Assembly: GCA_035277485.1 (NCBI GenBank) | Contig: DATEKK010000109.1 | Span: 89,105 to 153,104 of the forward strand | Reading direction: 5' to 3' | Origin: JADGGM01 sp035277485 | GTDB lineage: Bacteria > Gemmatimonadota > Gemmatimonadetes > Gemmatimonadales > Gemmatimonadaceae | DNA length: 64,000 bases | Part shown: in pieces, positions 20,097-28,683 of the stretch | How the letters are laid out: each line of letters opens with the position of its first letter | Position numbering within the stretch: position 1 is the first letter of the stretch | Translations under genes and position numbers: made by a program | The notes under the pieces: generated by a model | Told to the model about the DNA's origin: nothing | The model's database searches: none | The model's input: only the letters and a program-made list of their open reading frames with translations

Positions 20097-20749
20097 GTCG
20101 CGCTCTCTCGCAGCGACGACAATCGCGCGCGGAGTTTCATCATGGCGAGGCGAATGCGCGTCTTGATCGTACCGAGTGGTTGGCCGGTGCGCTCGGCGAT
20201 TTCCGATTGGCTCAGGCCGCCGAAGTACGCGAGCTCGATCGATTCGCGCTGTTCCGGCGGCAACTCGTCGAGCGCGCCGCGCACGAGCGCGCGTTGCTCG
20301 CTCTCTTCGACGCCGCCGAGCGGACTCGCGCTCGGTGAGGCGAGCGCGGTGTCGTCATCATGCGCGATGGACGATGCGATACGCTCGGGATGCCGGCGCG
20401 CCGCGCGCAGCACATCGAGCGCGCGACTGCGCGCGATGGAGCAGAGCCACGTCGGCACGGCGCCGCGCGATGCATCGTAGCGTGAGGCATGTCGCCACAC
20501 CTGCCAGAACGTTTCCTCCACGACATCCTCTGCGTCGTCGGCGTCGCCGAGGAGGCGCAGCGCGAGCGAGTGCACGAGCGTCACCTGTCGGTCATAGAGT
20601 GCGCCGAGCGCGCGTTGGTCGCCACCGGCAATGCGGTGCACGAGCTCCGCGTTGGTGAGCGCCGCGTGGTCGCGCGCGGGTATCGACGGCGTCGGCGTGC
20701 GCACGGGAGTATGCTCTCGATACGCTGGTGAGCCTGGTGGCGGATTCAT
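20093..20749 (-). CDS. ECF RNA polymerase sigma factor (SigK-like)
   Basis: A 218-residue sigma factor of the extracytoplasmic-function class. Region 2 includes DAEDVVEETFWQVWRHASRYD (split here by its acidic motif) and TWLCSIARSRALDVLR; region 4 has LPPEQRESIELAYFGG and a helix-turn-helix with GLSQSEIAERTGQPLGTIKT. ATG at 20749 is preferred; the frame is open upstream but without family similarity. It is coupled to the anti-sigma gene. Upstream, ATTCCC and GGGAAT arms at 20796-20811 form a small inverted repeat that could be part of its control region. Confidence 0.93.
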   Translation of the reverse strand: MNPPPGSPAYREHTPVRTPTPSIPARDHAALTNAELVHRIAGGDQRALGALYDRQVTLVHSLALRLLGDADDAEDVVEETFWQVWRHASRYDASRGAVPTWLCSIARSRALDVLRAARRHPERIASSIAHDDDTALASPSASPLGGVEESEQRALVRGALDELPPEQRESIELAYFGGLSQSEIAERTGQPLGTIKTRIRLAMMKLRARLSSLRESAT

Positions 20750-20941
20750 GGGCCGAGCCCAATGTATCGCGACTGGTGCGCGCCGCCAGAGACGAATTCC
20801 CAGAGGGGAATCCGCGTGTACAGAGAGAGAAATCGTGTGCGCCCCTATTGCGCTGCTGTAGGACCTTCTTAGTTTGTGGCGCGACGGAGCCCTGTTCTTC
20901 TCTAGGACGAGATCCATTCAACCAATCGGGAGAGACCATCG

Positions 20942-21304
20942 ATGGCCACCAAAAAGAAGCGCGGCGCGAAGAAGGCTTCTAAGCGCACAGCGAAGAAAGC
21001 GGCCAGGAAGGGTGGACGGAAGGCAGCACGCAAGGCGGCGCCCAAGAAGAAGCGCGCGCCCAACCCGGCGTTCATGCGTCCGATGATGCCCGATGAGTCG
21101 CTCGCAGCAGTGGTCGGCGCCGGGGGTATGCCTCGCACCGAGATCACCAAGAAGCTGTGGGCCTACATCAAGCGCAACAATCTGCAGGATGCGAAGAACA
21201 AGCGCATGATCAACGCCGATGACAAACTCGGTCGCGTGTTCAACGGGAAGAAGCAAGTGTCGATGTTCGAGATGACGAAGCTCGCCAGCAAGCACATGAA
21301 GTAA
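20942..21304 (+). CDS. SWIB-domain protein with histone-H1-like lysine-rich tail
   Basis: A 120-residue protein. Residues 1-40 are a tail of Lys, Arg and Ala repeats like histone H1 or bacterial Hc1 proteins. Residues about 45-118 are a SWIB/MDM2 domain (PDESLAAVVGAGGMPR, EITKKLWAYIKRNNLQD, INADDKLGRVF). SWIB domains in bacteria occur mainly in Chlamydiae and a few other phyla; the tail should bind DNA, so a nucleoid role is likely. ATG at 20942 is clear. It is divergent from the sigma factor gene, with about 190 bp between. Confidence 0.9.
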   Translation: MATKKKRGAKKASKRTAKKAARKGGRKAARKAAPKKKRAPNPAFMRPMMPDESLAAVVGAGGMPRTEITKKLWAYIKRNNLQDAKNKRMINADDKLGRVFNGKKQVSMFEMTKLASKHMK

Positions 21305-21413
21305 TTCTCACTCGACGGCTACTCACGCGTCGAGCAGACGAAGGGGGCGTACCTAGAGGGGCGCCCCCGTCGTACATCTGGTGAGTTTCTGATCGCAGTT
21401 GACTGAGATAATT

Positions 21414-21510
21414 GAGGGAATGGGGAAGCGCTCGCTGTCGCTCGCTTCCCCACTTCCCCAAGCGCAGCGCTTCCCCAAGCGAGCGCCAGCGAGCGCTTCC
21501 CGATTCCCTC
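21414..21510. repeat. Dispersed palindromic repeat (copy 1)
   Basis: The 319-bp gap between the SWIB and lepB genes contains a large inverted repeat. Arms 21414-21447 and 21477-21510 are 34 bp each with two mismatches and enclose a further GCGCAGCGC-type palindrome. The core is a run of GGGGAAGCGCTCGC and its complement. A related array occurs at 63521-63632. The flanks of the gap show no gene; a start-rich frame through the repeat is not coding. Confidence 0.85.
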
Positions 21511-21623
21511 GTCAGCACGGGGGGTCTTGGTTTTCCGCTTGTCGCGGCCCAGAATACGCAGGCGATCGTAAGGCGCGCACGCGCCTGGTGTGCCCGCGAT
21601 CGTGCTGCTCCAACCGACACGAC

Positions 21624-22427
21624 ATGGCAGTGGCCGCGAAGAACAAGAACAAGAAAACCACACCGGCGCCGTCGAAGCGACGCAACGTCGTCGCCGAAGC
21701 GCGCGGTCCTCGCAAATCGGCGCGCGACTCGCTCATCGAGTGGAGCCGCACCATCATTGCGGCCGCCGTCATCTTCCTGTTCGTCACGACGTTCATTGTC
21801 GAGGCGTATCGCATTCCGTCGGAGAGCATGGAGCCGACGCTGCTCGTCGGCGATTTTCTCTTCGCCAACAAAATTCTCTTCGGCGCGCACGTCCCGTTCA
21901 CGCATTACAACCTGCCCGGCTTCCGCGATCCGCATCGCGGCGAAGTCGTCGTGTATCAGTCGCCGTCGCAGGAGCGATTGCCCGCAAACTTGCGCGTGAA
22001 GGATGAGCTCACGCCCATCGTCGTGAAGCGATTGGTGGGCGTGGCGGGCGACACGCTCTACATGCGCGACGGCATGCTGTACGTGAACGGAATTGCCCAA
22101 CGGCAGGGATTCGGTGTGGGCGACAAGCCGTACGACTTCGTCGACACGCCGGACTCGCTCTTCAATTGGCAGATTCAGTACGAGATCAAGGGCTCGCGCT
22201 TCGGCCAGGCGCCGGCGCATCCGTCGCACGACAACTGGGGTCCGTTCGTCGTGCCCGCGGGCCACTATTTCTCGTTGGGCGACAACCGGTACAATTCGGT
22301 CGACGCGCGCTACTACGGCTTCGTGCCGCGCGCGAACATTCGCGGCAAGCCGATGTTCATCTACATGTCATTCGATTTCCAGGACCTTCGCGTTCGCTGG
22401 AGTCGCTTCGGCACGATCATCCGGTAA
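21624..22427 (+). CDS. lepB: Signal peptidase I
   Basis: A 267-residue type I signal peptidase that cleaves signal peptides on the outer face of the inner membrane. After a basic N-terminus (1-33) there is one membrane helix at about 42-58. The catalytic Ser68 lies in SESMEPTLL and the general base Lys135 in VVKRLVGVAGD. The C-terminal GDNRYNSVDARYYGFV box is intact. ATG at 21624 gives a normal start; the frame stays open upstream through the palindromic repeat but without coding character. Confidence 0.95.
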   Translation: MAVAAKNKNKKTTPAPSKRRNVVAEARGPRKSARDSLIEWSRTIIAAAVIFLFVTTFIVEAYRIPSESMEPTLLVGDFLFANKILFGAHVPFTHYNLPGFRDPHRGEVVVYQSPSQERLPANLRVKDELTPIVVKRLVGVAGDTLYMRDGMLYVNGIAQRQGFGVGDKPYDFVDTPDSLFNWQIQYEIKGSRFGQAPAHPSHDNWGPFVVPAGHYFSLGDNRYNSVDARYYGFVPRANIRGKPMFIYMSFDFQDLRVRWSRFGTIIR

Positions 22428-22451
22428 GGTTAGGCGCGAGCGTCACTCCGA

Positions 22452-22673
22452 CTACGGCTCATCATCCGCGAGGCGCTTCCACATTTGGTACTCGGGGCCG
22501 GCGTCCCACTCGGGCCATTCGGTGTCATCGTCGCGCAGCCAGGCGTCCTGTGCGGTGTCGTACACGCTGCCGCGCCAGGCGTCCGGATCACCGAATGACA
22601 ATGCTTCGGACCACTGTGGCTCCTCTGGTTCGTCGTCCTGCCAGTCGTCGTGGTCGCGCCACGCCTTCGACAT
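22452..22673 (-). CDS. Small acidic, tryptophan-rich protein of unknown function
   Basis: A 73-residue protein beginning MSKAWRDHDD. It has eight tryptophans and about 23 Asp/Glu, no hydrophobic segment and no recognised domain. A GGAGAG ribosome site lies six bases before the ATG, which supports translation. It is convergent with lepB (24 bp between stops). The large negative charge with regularly spaced tryptophans could mimic nucleic acid or bind a basic partner, but this is speculation. Confidence 0.6.
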   Translation of the reverse strand: MSKAWRDHDDWQDDEPEEPQWSEALSFGDPDAWRGSVYDTAQDAWLRDDDTEWPEWDAGPEYQMWKRLADDEP

Positions 22674-22900
22674 GATTGCTCTCCTGCTCCTGCCGCTCGA
22701 GTCGCCGCGCAGCGCCGGTCCCGGTATCGGATCGCCGGGCGACATTACGTGAGCGACGCCCGGCAGGCGTACACGCAACGAAACAGCCGTTCGGGCGTCA
22801 TTCCCTCGAGCGGTTCCATTTCGACACACGCCCGCCGCCCGCCCGCTTCCGCAACACATTCTCCAGCATCCACGCGCACCTTGGTCATACCCCGCTGGGC

Positions 22901-25900
22901 ATGAGTCGGTTTTCATCAATTTCATCGCAGCCCGCTGCGGTCGTGGTCGCCGGTGCGCTGGCGATCCTGACGATCGCAATGCTTGGATTGGGCCACGCCG
23001 CCGGCGGCGCGCTCGTTTCCGACCTGCTGTTGACCGCGCAATTCGCGGCCGGCATGGCGATGTTCGCCGACGCGCGGAACAGATCGCGTGGGACGCGGCG
23101 CGCGCTCTTCACGGCGCTTGCGTTAGCCGCCGCGTTCGGGTTGATCGGACGCGCGTCGTGGACGCTCGCCGAACTGTTCACCGGCCAGCCGCCGCGGCCG
23201 CCGTACATCGAAGCGTACACGGGCATCGCGCTGCAGGTGGCCGCGATGGTGGGTTTCGCGATGGCGCTCACGCGCTACCGCCACCGCAACTGGATGCGGT
23301 TCGAGGCGATGGTCGATGCCTTACTGCTGATCGCGGCGGCGGCGATCGTCATTGCGCAGATGTCGGCGTATCCCGGCGTCGAGCCGCCGGCGGCATCGAC
23401 GGATCCCATGATGCGCCTCCTGGCGCTGGGCTGGAACGTGTTGGGCGCCGCGAACCTGATTCTCATCGTGCTGCTGCTCGTGTGGCGCGGCGAGGTGCTG
23501 GGCACGCGCCTCTCCGCCGGCCTCACGGCCGGCGCCATTGCGTTAGGCCTGGGCAATTTCTTCTACGGGCGCGCCGTGCTGTTGGGCGGAGGGATCGTGC
23601 CGCGCGCGACGGGCCTGTTGTGGTCGCTGTCGATCCTGTGCATGGCGGCGACCCTGCACGAGCCCAAGCACGGGCCGCACGCGCTCGAGGAGTCCGTGGA
23701 GTCGCCCACCTACGCGAGCGACGCGGCGCGCGTGCGCACGTTCTCGATCGTCGTCGCGATCCTCATCGCCACGTTGAGCGCGTCCATGCTCGCCTTCCGG
23801 CGCGGCCACAGCCTTGCGTTAGGCATGGCCCTGACCGCGTTCGGCGTGCTCCTGGCGCTCCGCGCCGGACACGCGCTCTGGACGCACCGCCGCACCACCA
23901 TGGTGCTCGAGCACGCGGCCCTGGCCGAGCGCGAGATCGCGTCGCTCCTCGAGCAGCGCGTCGACGCGCGCACGGCCGAGCTCGCCGAAGCGCACCGGGT
24001 GATGCAGCGCATGTGGACGTTAGGCCAGCAGATCGCGCTCGAGCTCACGCCGGAGCGCGTGCTGCGCCGGTTCATCGAAGCCGCGATGGACGTCCTCCGC
24101 GTGGACGGCGGCGCCGTGGGGCTCGTGTCCGCCGATCGCGTGCAGGTGGCGATCACCGCGGGCTTGGACGGCGCACCGTCCATAGCCGGACGCAGCTTCC
24201 CCGTGTCGACGTCCGCGATGGGCCGCGTGGTGCGCACGGCCGAAGCCTGGTGGACGGCCGACGCGCACGGATCGTCCGCGACCGAAGAAGATGTGCCCGT
24301 GGCCGATGGCGCGCGCGCCGCGGTGGTCATCCCGCTCCAGCGCCGCGGCGAGTGCATCGGCGCCATCATGCTCGTCTCGCGCGCGCCGCGCTCCTTCACC
24401 GACAGCGAGATCTCGCACGTCGAAGCGATGGCCGACCTGTTGTCGGTGGCCCTCGCCAACGCCGACCTGCTCGAGACGCTCCGTAAGGCGGAGTGGCGCT
24501 TCCGCACGCTGTTCCGCGTGGCACCGGACGCCGTGCTCACGTTGTTCGCGAGCGGCCGCATCGCCGAAGCGAACGACGCCGTGCGCGACATCCTGGGCCT
24601 CTACCCGGCGCAAGTCGTTGGGCGAACGCTCGACGAATTCGTGGCCGAGGACGAGATGGACCGCTTCCGCACCGAGTTCCAGAACGTGCTGAGCGGGCGG
24701 CCGACGCGCTTGGAGCTGCACCTCAAGCACGAAGCCGGTGTGCGCGTCGTTGCGTTAGCCGCGCGCCTGCTGCCCGAGACGGATCCGCCCATGATCCTCA
24801 TCCTCGGCCGCGACATGACGGCCGAGCGCGAGATGCGCATGCGCCTCGCCGAAACGGAGCGCCTGGCGGCGGTGGGCGAGCTGGTGGCCGGCGTGGCGCA
24901 CGAGGTGAACAACCCGCTGTGCACCATCAGCGCGTTCGCCCAACTGCTGCAGCGCGACGGCGGCATGACCGCGGATCAGCGCGAATCGGTGGACATCATC
25001 GCGTCGGAAACGATGCGCGCGAGCCAGGTGCTGCGCGATCTGCTCACGTTCGCGCGGCGCAGCGAAACGGATTCCACGACGATCCAGCTCAACGAGCTGA
25101 TCGAGCGCACCATGCGGCTGCGCAGCTACGAGATGTCGTCGTTAGGCATCACGTCCGAGCAGGCGCTGGCGGCCGAGTTGCCGATGGTGCAGGGCGACCC
25201 GCGGCAGCTGCAGCAGGTGCTGCTCAATCTCGTGATGAACGCGATCCAGGCCATGGAGCCCAAGGGCGGCGGCTCGCTGCGCGTCATCACGCGCCGCGAT
25301 GAGGACCGCGTGTTGCTCGAAGTGGCGGACACGGGTCCCGGCATTCCACCCGAAGCGCGCGTGCACGTGTTCGAGCCGTTCTTCACGACCAAACGCGATG
25401 GCACGGGCCTGGGCCTGAGTGTGAGCTACGGCATTGTCGCGGCGCATGGCGGCACGATATCCATTGCGCACACGGACGCGGGTGGCACAATGTTTCGAGT
25501 GACGCTGCCGGCCATGGAGGAAGTCGAAGTCCGGGAGCAGCCGGCTCCCGCGGCGAAGGAGAGGTCGACGTCGCCGTTGTCGGGCATTCAGATGCTGTTC
25601 GTGGACGACGAGCTGGCGCTCCACCGCGGCATCCGGAGTTACGCGCGCCGCCGCGGATTCGGTGTGGTCACCGTGCCCGATGGGGCGACGGCGCTGGATG
25701 CCGCGCGGCGGTCGCGATTCGACGTCGTCGTATGCGATCTGCGCATGAGCGGCATCGACGGGCCGGCGTTCTTCGAGGTGTTGCGCCGGGAGTATCCGTC
25801 GTTGGCGTCGCGGACCCTCTTCATCACCGGCGATCTGGTGAGCGCGGGCAGCCGGGCGTTTCTCGAGTCCGCGGGTCAGCCCGTGCTGGCCAAGCCGTTC

Positions 25901-25966
25901 GACCTGGAGCGGCTGGAGGTGTCCGTCGCGTCGTTGTTGCGCGAGGCACCGGCGGCTGCTGTCTAA
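22901..25966 (+). CDS. Hybrid sensor histidine kinase with GAF, PAS and receiver domains
   Basis: A 1021-residue protein. About eight hydrophobic helices occupy residues 10-330, an unrecognised membrane sensor. A short coiled coil follows, then a GAF-like domain (about 390-530), a PAS domain (about 540-645), HisKA with His667 (GVAHEVNNPL), HATPase (NLVMNAIQAM, DTGPGIPP, GTGLGLSVSYG) and a C-terminal receiver with Asp946 (VVCDLRMSGIDG). No output domain is attached, so phosphate must move to another regulator. ATG at 22901 is the last in-frame ATG before the first membrane helix. Bases 22674-22900 show nothing definite. Confidence 0.9.
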   Translation: MSRFSSISSQPAAVVVAGALAILTIAMLGLGHAAGGALVSDLLLTAQFAAGMAMFADARNRSRGTRRALFTALALAAAFGLIGRASWTLAELFTGQPPRPPYIEAYTGIALQVAAMVGFAMALTRYRHRNWMRFEAMVDALLLIAAAAIVIAQMSAYPGVEPPAASTDPMMRLLALGWNVLGAANLILIVLLLVWRGEVLGTRLSAGLTAGAIALGLGNFFYGRAVLLGGGIVPRATGLLWSLSILCMAATLHEPKHGPHALEESVESPTYASDAARVRTFSIVVAILIATLSASMLAFRRGHSLALGMALTAFGVLLALRAGHALWTHRRTTMVLEHAALAEREIASLLEQRVDARTAELAEAHRVMQRMWTLGQQIALELTPERVLRRFIEAAMDVLRVDGGAVGLVSADRVQVAITAGLDGAPSIAGRSFPVSTSAMGRVVRTAEAWWTADAHGSSATEEDVPVADGARAAVVIPLQRRGECIGAIMLVSRAPRSFTDSEISHVEAMADLLSVALANADLLETLRKAEWRFRTLFRVAPDAVLTLFASGRIAEANDAVRDILGLYPAQVVGRTLDEFVAEDEMDRFRTEFQNVLSGRPTRLELHLKHEAGVRVVALAARLLPETDPPMILILGRDMTAEREMRMRLAETERLAAVGELVAGVAHEVNNPLCTISAFAQLLQRDGGMTADQRESVDIIASETMRASQVLRDLLTFARRSETDSTTIQLNELIERTMRLRSYEMSSLGITSEQALAAELPMVQGDPRQLQQVLLNLVMNAIQAMEPKGGGSLRVITRRDEDRVLLEVADTGPGIPPEARVHVFEPFFTTKRDGTGLGLSVSYGIVAAHGGTISIAHTDAGGTMFRVTLPAMEEVEVREQPAPAAKERSTSPLSGIQMLFVDDELALHRGIRSYARRRGFGVVTVPDGATALDAARRSRFDVVVCDLRMSGIDGPAFFEVLRREYPSLASRTLFITGDLVSAGSRAFLESAGQPVLAKPFDLERLEVSVASLLREAPAAAV

Positions 25967-25992
25967 CGGAAACCACGCCGGGGGACACAGGA

Positions 25993-26262
25993 TTGGACAT
26001 CAAGACCGCGCTGCTGGTGAGTGTGCTCGCGCTGGGTGCGCTGTGCTGCGTGGTGTTCATCGCGGTGCGGCTGCGCACGCTGTCGGCGCTGCGCGCCGAC
26101 GCGGCCGTACGTGCGGCCGCGACGCTCGCCGAGCTGCACCTGGTGAGCAAGGAGTTGAGGGCGCGCCAGGCGAACGAGCCGTCGGAAAACGCGGCGCTCT
26201 CGCCGGGCGAGCGGCTGCTGCGGCGCTATCCCGGCACGTCGGCCGGAATGCGGCCCGAGTGA
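25993..26262 (+). CDS. Small single-helix membrane protein, unknown
   Basis: An 89-residue open frame directly after the hybrid kinase. Residues about 5-25 are strongly hydrophobic (LLVSVLALGALCCVVFIAV), the rest is an Ala/Arg-rich helix likely to be cytoplasmic. The only plausible start is TTG at 25993. The position suggests cotranscription with the kinase. I do not recognise a family. Confidence 0.4.
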   Translation: MDIKTALLVSVLALGALCCVVFIAVRLRTLSALRADAAVRAAATLAELHLVSKELRARQANEPSENAALSPGERLLRRYPGTSAGMRPE

Positions 26263-26302
26263 CCACGAGGCGGATCGCGATGCCCACTACCTTCCGTTAG
26301 GC

Positions 26303-26854
26303 ATGCCCGAATTTTTCCCGCGACGCACGATCGAGTTCCGCGCCATCGAGCTCAAGCTGCCGCGGCGCGTGTCGTTGTCCCTCATCGGGATGGCCGTGGT
26401 CACGGCCGTGCTCGTGCGCGTGCTGCGCCTCCTCGTGCTGTCCAACCGCACCCTCACGTTGTGGGAGATCCTCCCGATCTTCGCCGTCGGCTACATCATT
26501 CTGTTAGGCATGACGGCGGCGTACCTGGGAAACCACCCGGTGCATCAGTGGGTGTGGCGCGCCCCGCTGTTTGCGGTGATCGAGAGCGTCGCCGAAGCCC
26601 TGACGAGCGCGGTGTTCATCTCCCTGCGCGTCGAGCGCATCGGACAGGCCCGCGCCGAGTGGGCGAACTGGCTGCCGATGTCGCTCACGACGCTCGTCCG
26701 GCGCGGCATCACGATCGTGGTGTTCGCGCTCATACTCGCGTTCGTCGTGCAGCTCGTGCGCCGCACCCTCATCGAGAAAGAGCGCGGCGAACACGAAAAG
26801 GGCGGACACGACTGGACAGAGCCGGACAAAGCCGGACCGTCCGGATCAGGCTAG
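26303..26854 (+). CDS. Integral membrane protein of unknown function, C-terminus inside a repeat
   Basis: A 183-residue protein with four hydrophobic segments (about 28-45, 54-74, 86-108 and 134-153). No known domain is recognised. The last 18 or so residues, from about HEKGGHDWTEPD, are encoded by the left arm of the inverted repeat at 26800-26938, so the original C-terminus has probably been replaced or extended by insertion of the repeat. ATG at 26303 is the natural start. Confidence 0.6.
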   Translation: MPEFFPRRTIEFRAIELKLPRRVSLSLIGMAVVTAVLVRVLRLLVLSNRTLTLWEILPIFAVGYIILLGMTAAYLGNHPVHQWVWRAPLFAVIESVAEALTSAVFISLRVERIGQARAEWANWLPMSLTTLVRRGITIVVFALILAFVVQLVRRTLIEKERGEHEKGGHDWTEPDKAGPSGSG

Positions 26855-26938
26855 ACGAGACCTGGATCGCGCGCGCTGAGGTTTGCCGTGCTTCCGAACG
26901 GTCCGGCACTGTCCGGCTCTGTCCAGTCGTGTCCGCCC
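26800..26938. repeat. Long inverted repeat, GGACA family
   Basis: Arms 26800-26845 and 26893-26938 are complementary over 46 bp with three mismatches and flank a 47-base loop. Both arms consist of GGACA-type blocks (GGGCGGACACGACTGG... and its complement) as in the tandem array at 611-720. The left arm encodes the end of the preceding membrane protein; the right arm ends about 57 bp before the GroES-like gene. In RNA it would form a very stable hairpin. Confidence 0.9.
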
Positions 26939-26994
26939 TAATATCTTTCGAATCGTCCGCGTTACGACGCGCCGATTCCTCCTGCTCCGGACCC

Positions 26995-27381
26995 GTGCCG
27001 CCAAAATCCCGTAGCTCGAAGTCCCTCATCGTGGTCGGTGACCGCGTGCTCGTCGCGCTCGAAGAGGGCGAAGAACGGAGCAAGGTGGGACTCTATCTGC
27101 CGCCGACGGCAGTCGACAATCAGGCCGTCCAGGGCGGCCGTATCACCGCTACTGGCCCGGGACTTCCAATGCCGGATCCCGGCGAGTTGGGCGACGAACC
27201 GTGGCGCACGGCGCGGCGCGAGACACGATTCGTGCCTATGCAAGCACGCGTCGGCGACTACGCGTTGTTTTTCCGGAAGGCGGGCGTCGAGATCACGTTC
27301 GAGGGCGATCGGTATCTCGTCGTGCCGCAAACCGCCATCCTCGCGCTCGTTCGCGACGGCGATCACGAGGACGATCTGTAG
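26995..27381 (+). CDS. GroES-like co-chaperone family protein
   Basis: A 128-residue protein with a Cpn10-type beta barrel: LIVVGDRVLVALEEGEERS, the mobile-loop-like VGLYLPPTAVDNQAV, then GGRITATGPG and VGDYALFFRKAGVEI. GroES is usually about 95 residues; this one carries an insertion (PDPGELGDEPWRTARRETRF) in the middle. No groEL is adjacent, so it is probably a divergent paralogue rather than the main co-chaperonin. GTG at 26995 is used. Confidence 0.75.
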   Translation: MPPKSRSSKSLIVVGDRVLVALEEGEERSKVGLYLPPTAVDNQAVQGGRITATGPGLPMPDPGELGDEPWRTARRETRFVPMQARVGDYALFFRKAGVEITFEGDRYLVVPQTAILALVRDGDHEDDL

Positions 27382-27414
27382 CCGTCGCGGCACCACTCAC
27401 CGACACGAGACATC

Positions 27415-27831
27415 ATGCCGTACGATGAACGATTCGTCACCCCGATGCGCGAGGAGCTCACGCGACTCGGCGTCCGCGAGCTGCGCACACCGGACGAGGT
27501 CGACGCAACACTGCGGGACGCACCCGGTACCACCTTGGTCGTGGTCAATTCGATTTGCGGCTGCGCGGCGCGAAACGCGCGTCCGGCCGTCGCGCTGGCT
27601 CTCAAGCACGAGCGCGTGCCGGGCACGCTGACCACCGTCTTTGCGGGACAGGACATCGACGCGACGGCCCGCGCGCGCAGCTATTTCACCGGCTATGGGC
27701 CGTCTTCGCCGCAGATCGGGCTCCTCAAGGACGGCAAGCTGGTCTACATGCTCGAGCGGCACCAGATCGAGGGACGGAACGCTGCGTCGATCGCGCAGGA
27801 CTTGGTGGCGGCGTTCGACGCGCATTGCTGA
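27415..27831 (+). CDS. Bacilliredoxin (BrxA/BrxB family)
   Basis: A 138-residue thioredoxin-fold protein. The CGC active site in VVVNSICGCAARNARP and the later SSPQIGLLKDGKLVYMLERH match the YphP/YqiW bacilliredoxins, which remove bacillithiol from oxidised proteins. Its presence suggests bacillithiol use, but no bsh gene is in the window. ATG at 27415; it follows the GroES-like gene by 33 bp and may be cotranscribed with it in a stress-related set. Confidence 0.9.
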   Translation: MPYDERFVTPMREELTRLGVRELRTPDEVDATLRDAPGTTLVVVNSICGCAARNARPAVALALKHERVPGTLTTVFAGQDIDATARARSYFTGYGPSSPQIGLLKDGKLVYMLERHQIEGRNAASIAQDLVAAFDAHC

Positions 27832-27892
27832 CCCGGATGTGCATGGCACATTGCCTGCACGCGCCGACCGGTGTAGCCACGGAGTCCAAGCC

Positions 27893-28144
27893 ATGCAATC
27901 CGAACCGGGCAGCAAAAATATCGATCGGATGAGCGCATCGCAGGCCGACGGCAGCGCGCTGCCCATGCGCGCCACGGAAGCACCCGATCGCCTCGCGCCA
28001 CGCAAAGCCCAGGGCACCGACCTGCGCAGCGTGCGCGAGGAGATCGAGCACCAGGTGCGAGAGAAGCCCGGCCTCGCGGTCTTGATCGCGCTCGGCGTCG
28101 GGTACGTGATCGGTCGCGTGCTGCGGGACAAGCGGGGTATCTAA
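27893..28144 (+). CDS. Small single-helix membrane protein, unknown
   Basis: An 83-residue protein. The first 50 residues are hydrophilic and low in complexity, residues about 45-60 form a charged amphipathic helix (RSVREEIEHQVREKPG), and 60-76 is a membrane helix with GVGYVIGR. This plan resembles the ElaB/YqjD/DUF883 ribosome-associated membrane proteins, but the match is only in architecture. ATG at 27893. Confidence 0.5.
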   Translation: MQSEPGSKNIDRMSASQADGSALPMRATEAPDRLAPRKAQGTDLRSVREEIEHQVREKPGLAVLIALGVGYVIGRVLRDKRGI

Positions 28145-28204
28145 CACGCCCTGGTCCGCGCTGTCGCGTCCGAACGCCTCGACGCGCGTGGCGCGGGACC
28201 GGCC

Positions 28205-28609
28205 ATGATCCGGTTAGTCCCCTACCTCGCCGCGCTCCAATGGATCGGCGGCATCATCCTCGCGTCCAGCGCCGCGGACCGCGCGCACGATTTCCGGCGG
28301 CAGGGCGCATGGCCGCGGGCCATGGCGCGCGTCGCATGCGTGCTGTTCGCGATCGCGGCGATCATCATCGCTCTCACGGCACCGCTCGTCGGGCGAGTCG
28401 TTGGGCGACTGGTGCCCGCCTTCGACGACCCTTCGCCGTGGCGCCTGAGCGTGTTTCTCACGCTCTGTCAGGCCGGATGGATCCTCGTGCTCATCTCGAT
28501 GGGTTGGACGGGGCTGTTGGGGCTCGTGAGCCGAAAGCGTGCCGCCCGCGCGGAGCTCGAGCGAAGGCGCGAACGGGCGCAGGGACGCGGCGACCGCGAC
28601 GCTCGCTGA
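28205..28609 (+). CDS. Small integral membrane protein, unknown
   Basis: A 134-residue protein with three hydrophobic segments (about 5-22, 42-68 and 83-108) and a highly basic C-terminal tail rich in Arg and Glu. No family is recognised. ATG at 28205. It precedes the HAMP kinase by 74 bp in the same direction. Confidence 0.5.
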   Translation: MIRLVPYLAALQWIGGIILASSAADRAHDFRRQGAWPRAMARVACVLFAIAAIIIALTAPLVGRVVGRLVPAFDDPSPWRLSVFLTLCQAGWILVLISMGWTGLLGLVSRKRAARAELERRRERAQGRGDRDAR

Positions 28610-28683
28610 TCGCCGCCTCATCCGGGCGCGGCGCCGTCTGAGTAAGCTTCGGGGAAGGCACCACACCCCTCGGTGGGTCGAAC

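Noticed and set aside
20796..20811. Inverted repeat ATTCCC/GGGAAT upstream of the sigma factor as an autoregulated ECF promoter
   Set aside because: A -35 GGAAT-like element is present but no convincing -10 partner at fixed spacing could be identified, so it is noted only in the sigma entry.
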